Source: Leptodactylus fallax | Taxonomy: Eukaryota > Chordata > Amphibia > Anura > Leptodactylidae | DNA: 64,000 nt | Reading direction: 5' to 3' | Assembly (NCBI GenBank): GCA_947044405.1 | Contig: CAMRHE010000028.1 | Location: 6,192,501 to 6,256,500, forward strand | In this document: positions 57,450 to 64,000 of the stretch, in pieces | Numbering within the stretch: position 1 is the stretch's first letter | Layout of the letters: each line of letters begins with the position of its first letter | Notes under the pieces: model-generated | The model's input: the letters and a program-made list of their open reading frames with translations, nothing else | Told to the model about the DNA's origin: nothing | Database searches by the model: none | Program-made: the position numbers and the translations under genes

Positions 57450-58044
57450 TTAGTCCATGAGATTTTGGCTAGATGTTGATCATTTTTACTATACCAAACC
57501 CTGAGCCATTTTCTGTATTCAAAATGAGTGTCCTGGTCGTCCCTGGGATCTATTGACCCAAGCTCACAGCATTATAGTGAGTTCAAGGTTCTTCGCATGG
57601 GCTCGGTCTATGAGATTTGGACCAGATGTCGCCCAATATCATGGTCATTTATCATGCTAAGAGTCCCTGCTTTCCAATGACTCTACTGTCCCTATACAAA
57701 AAAACATGGTTACAGTACAGGACAGTAGGAAACAGGGACTCCTAGCATTGATGCTGAGAGTACAGGTCCCGGCTCAGGGTTGGTCCAGGAAATAAGTCTG
57801 ACATCCATATGTCACAGACCAAACCTGCCCCTATAAACCCTGCTGAATTCACTATAATCCTATGAGCTTGTGAAAGTAGATCCCAGGTCTGAACAGGTCA
57901 CTCATTCCTCCTACAGTACCCCTAATAAGCTCATCCGAAACTGGCTATAGGAAGAGATTTTTTGAGTGATCCTATTGTGGATATAACCCGAGACAAGAAT
58001 CTGTGATCTTACTATATATAAAATGTATATTTTATAGTGATTTT
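57450..58044. other. No recognised gene; local mirrored blocks
   Basis: 'cactataatcctatgagctt' (57850-57869) loosely mirrors 'aagctcacagcattatagtg' (57560-57579). Possibly a decayed palindrome of about 400 bp. No frame. Confidence 0.35.
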
Positions 58045-58375
58045 TCCATTATAGTAGCTTATCCATGAGCCACAGGATAGGGAATAACTTGCAGATCAAT
58101 CTGGGTCTGACCCCCACCAATCACAAGAATAAGGGTGTTTTGCCCCCTGTTCTGGATGAAGCAGTGTTCACACAGGTTTGCCCCAGCTCCATTCATTTTA
58201 ATGGGACCACCAGAGATAGCTAAAATACATCACTTGGCTATGTCCGCTGGACCCATTGACATGAATGAGTAAAACAGGGGAATCCCTCTCCGACCCCCAT
58301 TTTAGAATGCCCCTGTTCTCGTGACTGATGGGGGTTCCAGTGGTCAGACCCCCTCCAATCTGCAATTTATGTTGC
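58045..58375. repeat. Dispersed repeat (family shared with 30-335)
   Basis: 'gggtctgacccccaccaatc' near the left and 'ccagtggtcagaccccctcc' near the right mirror each other, and both flank 'aatcacaagaataaggg' and 'ctgttctcgtgactgatggg', also mirrored. So it is a palindromic MITE. The copy at 30-335 is more diverged. Confidence 0.6.
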
Positions 58376-59149
58376 TAAAATGGGAAAACTTTAAGAAGAT
58401 GAACAAATTATTAGTTGTTTTTCAATCTTTATGTTTGTCGATGGGTCTCAATAATTTTCAAGGTGCATCCGTCAAAAAAAATTAATCAAAAAAGGGCGAT
58501 GGAGCCTATGACTGTGAAACACATTACGTAAAAGTCACCTAAACTCATCTATTTTGTCAGGTTTAGCCTACTGAGACCTTCTAACTCTCCCCTGCAAGAA
58601 GACATTGGGGAAGTGAAATCTAATATGGCCGATTTTTTTGTTTTAAAATATATATTATCCTCCCCCCCACTGAGGTTGGGCATGCATGTTTATGGTGAAG
58701 TCAGGAGGAATTGCTGTCAGCTAATCTCAAGTGTACGGCCAGTTGTTTTCTCTTTTTGGCCACAGAGGCATAGCTAGGGGTTCGGCACAGGGTGGGCCAA
58801 ACATATCCAAGTGGGCCCCTACCTGGGTATACGATGTTATCACTATACAGTGACCTTATATCGGCTGTACACAGGGCTCTGCATACAGTCGAAGTAAATA
58901 CAGTACAGGAAATGTTGTGACTTACACATGATGTCTCTGTAATCGTTCACATTTCTCGTCTCCTCCATCTGGACCGCCATGACCACTTCTTCCAGCTGTG
59001 ACTTGCCTCTGTAAAGTTTGCAACACAGACATCTTTGGCTCCTCACTTTTCCAGACACCTGACCCACATTTCCCTTGCCTATACAAAGTCCCCATCCTGC
59101 TGCTACCCCCTATTATAAAATACATGATATAAAAATCTCCTGTAAACGA

Positions 59150-59770
59150 ATGATACCCGCATTATGTATGTAATTAACAATGCCCCTTTGTGCCCCTTAA
59201 TTCCTCCTGTGTGCCCCCTTAAAGGGATTGTTCGGGATCAGAAATATTAATGCAGGCAGAAGGACAGGGTTATAAATAAAAATGCACTGACACTTACCTG
59301 CATCCCCCCCTCTGTCCCTGCCCTGGGCCAGCCATCACCTTCACTGCACTATATGTATACGGAGCGGCTGCAGCACTGATGTCAAGTTGGCGAGACTGCT
59401 GCAACCAATCACCGCTCTCTACAGTACAGCAGTATATAGTGTTGGGCCGCTGCGGATCCGCTGTTGTGACATCTCGCTGCAGCCTCTCTGTATACAAGCA
59501 ATGGTGACAGACAACCCAGTGCAAGTAAAGGGGGGAAAGAACATTATAACGCTCGCCTGCTGCCTGCTTTAAAATGTATGATAGTGCAACTCTTTAAATG
59601 AATAGTGCCCCTCAATTAATAATGCCCCCTGTGTCCCCCCAATTAATAATACTTCTGTATGCCCCCTTAAATCAATAATGCCCCCTGCCCCCCCAAAAAA
59701 AATACTCCTGTAAGCCTGCTAATGCCTCAGCTAATAATGCCCCTTAATTAATAGTTCTCCTGTATATTCC
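59150..59770. repeat. Decayed tandem repeats inside the hAT element
   Basis: Two stretches (59150-59225 and 59590-59770) built on 'aattaataatgccccctgtg' variants, about 30-bp period, broken by a segment (59226-59590) that has no repeats and itself may be an inserted MITE ('ttaaagggattgttcggga'). Confidence 0.55.
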
Positions 59771-59775
59771 CTTAA

Positions 59776-60165
59776 AGGGGTTGTCCAGAAAATGCAGAAC
59801 TGGTGCAGGAGGCCGGGGAAGGTGAAACATAAAAAAAAAAAAAAAAAAAACATACTCTCCTGTCCGCGGCACTGATGTCTCCCCGTTGCTGTCAGGTCCA
59901 GCATCGCCCGGGGGCTTGTTCTGATGGAAGTCCTTGTTGCATGTGGCCTCAGCGGTCACAGGAAATGATCAGGGATGTCACTCGCATACGTCGCAGGTGA
60001 CCTCCTGGGTCCTTTTCTGTGACCACTGAGGCCACTAGTTGGCCTCAGCAGTCACATGTGGCGAGGACTTCTGCCAGAACAAGCCCCTGAGTAATGCTCG
60101 ACTGGACAGCGGTGGGGGGCATCGGAGCGCTGGAGACTGTTGAATATGTTGGGTTTTTTGTTTCA
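59776..60165. mobile_element. MITE of the GTTGTCC/TTAA family, copy 4, nested
   Basis: TTAA at 59772-59775, end 'aggggttgtccagaaaatgc', a long A-run (59831-59850), then mirrored interior: 'gtggcctcagcggtcaca' against 'ggcctcagcagtcacatgtg', and 'cccgggggcttgttctg' against 'cagaacaagcccctga'. The right terminus is not found. Lies inside the hAT element, so it is younger. Confidence 0.65.
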
Positions 60166-60479
60166 CCTGACTCCGATCCCCTTGCTTGGACTTTCCACCG
60201 CTGACTCTCCTTGCTGTATCCTGCAGCCTACAAGATGCCGTTACCACAGGACGTCTATGTCCCGGCTCAGGCGACACTATGTAGTGATGTCATTGCGCCC
60301 GCCTGTGCCAGTACACTGGCATCTTAATTGTCGCTAGGGAACCTGTAAGCCGCAATCCACTACAAGCCTGTGGCCCCCAACCATTTTTGCACCAAGGACC
60401 AGTTTTCTGCAACCCGGCGGGGGGGAGGGTATTGCTAGTTGGGGGCGGGATTTGGGTTGCAGGGCCACTCCACATTTAA

Positions 60480-60690
60480 TAGTGCCCCCCTCCATGGGTA
60501 ATAGCCTCCTCACATAAGTAATGCTATTACTTGTGGGGGTGCATTATTACTATAATAGTGCTCTAATAGCACCCCCCCCAAAGGTAATCGTTCCCTCCCC
60601 CACATAAGTAATGCTGTTACCTGTGGGGGGCACTATTACTGTAATAGTGAACTAATAGTGCCCCCCACGTACAGGTTATAGTCCCCTTCC
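60480..60690. repeat. Two-copy tandem duplication (about 100 bp)
   Basis: 'cacataagtaatgct(a/g)ttac' followed by 'gtggggg' and 'tattact(a/g)taatagtg' occurs at about 60510 and 60602. Each copy is also internally mirrored. Confidence 0.7.
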
Positions 60691-60749
60691 GCCACATACC
60701 ATTCCATATACTGTTGCTCTGTATATTGTACTTACAGAGCAGTGATGGG

Positions 60750-60960
60750 TGGGCAGGGCCTCCTCTTATAGCCTGTGTACGCATCTACTATTTTCTTCCC
60801 GCTGGAAACATAGAAGGTTCAAGGTTCCGGACGGGACCTCCTCGTGCACACAGCCTATGCGCATCTTCTACTTTCCTCCAGGAACCTGGACCCCCTATTC
60901 TATGGTACCACTAGAAAGAAAATAGTAGATGCGCACAGGCTGTGCAGAAGGAGGCCGGGC
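60750..60960. repeat. Mirrored and repeated 'gcatctactattttc' block
   Basis: 'cgcatctactattttctt' (60780-60797), 'gcgcatcttctactttcc' (60859-60876) and the mirrored 'gaaaatagtagatgcgc' (60918-60934). Confidence 0.6.
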
Positions 60961-61205
60961 CCCCCCATCACTGCTACATGTACAGGTTATAGTATGGCAG
61001 AACAGGAAGCTAATAGCTTTCTGCTCTACCATGTATTTCAACTGCATCGGTGTCCTGTGCCGATGCAGTTGAAATTTTTGTGTGCACTTGTGTACCCCCT
61101 CTGCCCCCCGCTAGCTACGCCTCTGGCTGGCCAACTAGATCTTATTGTACTACTCTTTTTCACATATATTTTGGATCCAAGAAAACAGCATTCTGAACTC
61201 TTTCA

Positions 61206-61330
61206 GGCTAAGGCCCCACATTGGCTGCTACAAAAATATAGCAGAAAAAAATGCTTTGTTTTACACTTCTACAAAGTGAATAAAATTCCATTAACACTGC
61301 ATTGTGTAGTTTTGAAAAATGCAGAATGTT
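61206..61330. mobile_element. Left part of a GGCCCC-family MITE
   Basis: 'aggctaaggccccacattgg', as at 27262, follows the hAT right flank closely. The right end is not seen. Confidence 0.5.
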
Positions 61331-61409
61331 AATTTTAGCTGTGAAACTGGGAGCATTTCCCTATATATTTAATAGGAAAGAAAATGCACGGAGGAAAATG
61401 CCGTGATAT

Positions 61410-61700
61410 CATAGTGTTCCTTAGACATTAGCTGTGACATCACAGTGTTCTGTAGCCATTAGCTGTGACATCATACTGTTCCTTAGACATTAGCTGTGAC
61501 ATCATAGTGTTCTGTAGTCATTAGCTGTGATATCATACTGTTCCTTAGACATTAGCTGTGACATCATAGTGTTCTGTAGTCATTAGCTGTGACATCACAA
61601 TGTTCGGTAGCAATTAACTGTGACATCACAATGTTTTGTAGCCAATAGGTGTGACATAACAGTGTTTCTTTGACATTGGCTGTGATATCAATGTTTATGA
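61410..61700. repeat. 31-bp tandem repeat (about 9 units)
   Basis: 'ctgtgacatcata(c/g)tgtt' followed by 'ccttagacattag' or 'ctgtagtcattag'. The two unit types alternate, giving a 62-bp higher period. Units to the right (to about 62230) become irregular but keep 'tgtgacatcac'. Confidence 0.85.
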
Positions 61701-62887
61701 CCCCTATCCTGTGACATCACTGTGTGCAATTTCCTATGACTTATTATTTTGATTATTATGACTTCCTATTATTGTTATTCATTACTGTGACGTAACTGTG
61801 CTTGTTATTCCTGTAATCATCCCTGTGATCATCCCTGTGACCATGATTTCTGTATGGTGACATCACTGTACACATTAACCCTTCCCTATAAGGTCATATT
61901 GTTTACTATGCAGTACTCTGAGAGCGCTCAGATTCTTACTCCTGTGTTGTTAGGCTTTGTTCACATCTATATTATGTATCCCAATTGTAATGGACCCCAC
62001 AATTCAGTGCAGGATACATCATACAATGGATACCAACATACTCCATTGACTTACAATGGAGTCTCCAGTTCTGATGGAACGTGGGGCAGTAGCTGTGAAC
62101 TTTTGTCACTTTTCCCAGTGCTGTGACATCACAGTCTTTAGTATTTTTAGCCTGTTATCTCTGTATTGTGATATCACTTTATTTATTACACTTGTGTTAT
62201 CACATCACTGTACACACATAAGGACTCTGCCCTGTAACCGGATGTATTCAATAGTTCCTACTAGATGGCAGCGAGATTTTAATACCGCAAGGAACTGATA
62301 CAGAAAGCATATAGGAAAATGGAGGAGCTGAATATAAATGTATAGTTCCTAGAATATTCCTTTATCAACTGGGAAGAAAGAGGAAGAAATGTAAAGGATA
62401 AACATGTAGCAGCAGCAGGAACGTGCAAGGAATATTATCAGAAAAAATGGAGAAAACTGGAGAACAGGTTGGCCATACATATTAGATTAATGTCGGACGA
62501 ACCCATCATTTTCGACATGATGGGCCAACCAGCTAATCTACTTGGAGGTTTTCTGTCCCCTCCCTGATCATAGCCGAGACTTGGACTCTAAACATCATAG
62601 TAATCTGAAGTAAGGGGAAGCAGAGCTGCAGGGAGTCATGGACTCAAGGCATCATAGATCACTATAAAGCTTTGAGTCTGGGTGTCCAGACTTTGTTTGC
62701 GCCAGGAAAGTCAGCCAATGTATGGTATCAATTTTCCAGACCGTATTCCCTCATATGCAAGGGAGATAAGTCCCAATTAAGAAAACATAGATGCATGGCT
62801 GAGCCAATTATCTGTATGGGGAGGTCAGGATGTATAGCTGTTGGCTGAATGAGTGGCTGTCTGAAGTGTATAGTCAGCTTTAAGACT
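61701..62887. other. Irregular 'gtgacatcac' repeats, then unassigned DNA
   Basis: 61701-62230 contains scattered 'gtgacatcactgt' and 'gtgatatcact' words, a decayed continuation of the preceding array. 61952-62100 ('ggctttgttcacatct') may be a MITE edge. The rest is unassigned. Confidence 0.45.
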
Positions 62888-63956
62888 ATGGATGTCTGCA
62901 GGACTGGGGTGATAAGCTGGTTCTGGTGACACTAACCTATCTACCTGCAGGGCTGGGGTGATAAGCTGGTTCTGGTGACACTAACCTATCTACCTGCAGG
63001 GTTGGGGTGATATGCTGGTTCTGGTGACACTAACCTATCTATCTGCAGGACTGGGGTGATAAGCTGGTTCTGGTGACACTAACCTATCTACCTGCAGGGC
63101 TGGGGTGATATGCTGGTTCTGGTGACACTAACCTATCTATCTGCAGGGCTGGGGTGATATGCTGGTTCTGGTGACACTAACCTATCTACCTGCAGGGCTC
63201 GGGTGATATGCTAGTTCTGGTGACACTAACCTATCTATCTGCAGGGCTGGGGTAATATGCTGGTTCTGGTGACACTAACCTATCTATCTGCAGGACTGGG
63301 GTGATATGCTGGTTCTGGTGACCCTAACCTATCTATCTGCAGGGCTGGGGTGATATGCTGGTTCTGGTGACCCTAACCTATCTATCTGCAGGGCTGGGGT
63401 GATATGCTGGTTCTGGTGACACTAACCTATCTATCTGCAGGGCTGGGGTGATATGCTGGCTCTGGTGACCCTAACCTATCTATCTGCAGGGCTGGGGTGA
63501 TATGCTGGTTCTGGTGACACTAACCTATCTATCTGCAGGGCTGGGGTGATATGCTGGCTCTGGTGACACTAACCTATCTATCTGCAGGGCTGGGGTGATA
63601 TGCTGGTTCTGGTGACACTAACCTATCTATCTGCAGGGCTGGGGTGATATGCTGGTTCTGGTGACACTAACCTATCTATCTGCAGGGCTGGGGTGATATG
63701 CTGGTTCTGGTGACCCTAACCTATCTATCTGCAGGGCTGGGGTGATATGCTGGTTCTGGTGACATTAACCTATCTATCTGCAGGGCTGGGGTGATATGCT
63801 GGTCCTGGTGACCCTAACCTATCTATCTGCAGGGCTGGGCTGATATGCTGGTTCTGGTGACACTAACCTATCTATCTGCAGGGCTGGGGTGATATGCTGG
63901 CTCTGGTGACCCTAACCTATCTATCTGCAGGGCTGGGGTGATATGCTGGTTCTGAT
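62888..63956. repeat. 49-bp minisatellite, array 2 (about 22 units)
   Basis: Same unit as 51510-52070: 'gctggttctggtgacacta', 'acctatctatctgcag', 'ggctggggtgatat'. Common variants: 'gacccta' for 'gacacta', 'gctggctctgg', 'gataagc' for 'gatatgc', and 'ctacctgcag' in the leftmost units. The leftmost units are more diverged. Confidence 0.96.
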
Positions 63957-63972
63957 GACAGAATCCCTTTAA
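63953..63972. repeat. MITE-type terminus closing the 49-bp array
   Basis: 'tgatgacagaatcccttt' and TTAA (63969-63972) match, in mirror image, the left edge at 51301. It suggests the array sits inside an element with TTAA-type ends. Confidence 0.55.
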
Positions 63973-64000
63973 AGCAAAACTATAAAAACAAAAACACCCA

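Larger units (their letters stand above)
58763..61125. mobile_element. hAT-type element with nested repeats
   Basis: Ends CAGAGGCATAGCTAG and, mirrored, CAGAGGCGTAGCTAG. Flanks TTTGGCCA (58755-58762) and GCTGGCCA (61126-61133) agree at six of eight bases, a decayed 8-bp duplication. It contains a decayed minisatellite ('aataatgccccctgtg...', 59590-59770), a MITE (59776-60165), a tandem duplication (60480-60690) and an inverted repeat (60750-60960). No transposase frame. The 'gtaactag'-like ends are related to those of the element at 28479. Confidence 0.7.

Noticed and set aside
60844..61332. 162-codon frame
   Set aside because: It crosses the right end of the hAT element into an unrelated MITE, so it cannot be an ancient gene.
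62888..63956. Telomere-like 'accctaacc' words
   Set aside because: They occur once per 49-bp unit, never in tandem six-base register, and alternate with 'acactaacc'. Not interstitial telomeric DNA.

Overview
This looks like non-coding DNA from a large, transposon-rich vertebrate genome, most likely an anuran amphibian. The evidence is the density of Tc1/mariner elements, the hAT, PIF/Harbinger-like and TTAA-type (piggyBac/Kolobok-like) MITEs, degraded L2/CR1/Rex1-type LINEs, abundant minisatellites and GATA microsatellites, and the absence of mammalian SINEs. The clade call rests on repeat style recalled from frog genomes, not on a database search. No prokaryotic or viral gene was seen.

Protein-coding content is very thin. 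The only intact long reading frame is a Tc1-like transposase at 54620-55639 (minus, 339 aa). It lies in a complete element (54402-56031) with TA duplications, but its first catalytic Asp reads as Glu. The only plausible host coding sequence is one short exon at 5441-5550 (minus). It has good splice sites and begins an RRM domain of the CIRBP/RBM3 type. All other recognisable coding is broken: four Tc1 remnants (about 1.5, 6.6-7.1, 13.5-14.0 and 41.7-42.3 kb), a Tc1 with an internal deletion (48857-49788), a Rex1-like LINE (52565-54055), an L2-like piece (34985-35353) and a CR1-like piece (7165-7365).

Layout: 0-7.9 kb holds MITEs, Tc1 remnants and the RRM exon. 7968-10172 is a hAT-type element with exact 8-bp target duplications, filled with later MITE insertions. 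11.1-12.3 kb is a TTAA-bounded element with a MITE inside. 12.3-26 kb is mostly non-repetitive, with scattered MITEs (a 158-bp hAT MITE at 20646 is perfectly bounded). 26.1-33.4 kb is a dense cluster: three MITEs, then a palindromic element whose right arm was hit by a 1267-bp hAT element carrying a 31-bp minisatellite, then a second, inverted and truncated copy of that hAT with its own array. 33.4-44 kb has two more 31-bp arrays (about 36.0-36.8 and 39.8-41.1 kb). 45-46.6 kb has two GATA clusters. 48-56 kb holds Tc1 elements, a LINE and a 49-bp minisatellite. 58.8-61.1 kb is another hAT element with nested repeats. 61.4-61.7 kb is a further 31-bp array, and 62.9-64.0 kb is a long second array of the 49-bp minisatellite.

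The genes do not form an operon or pathway. The interesting structure is the nesting history, the repeated use of a 31-bp period by several minisatellites, and repeat units that look like splice signals.
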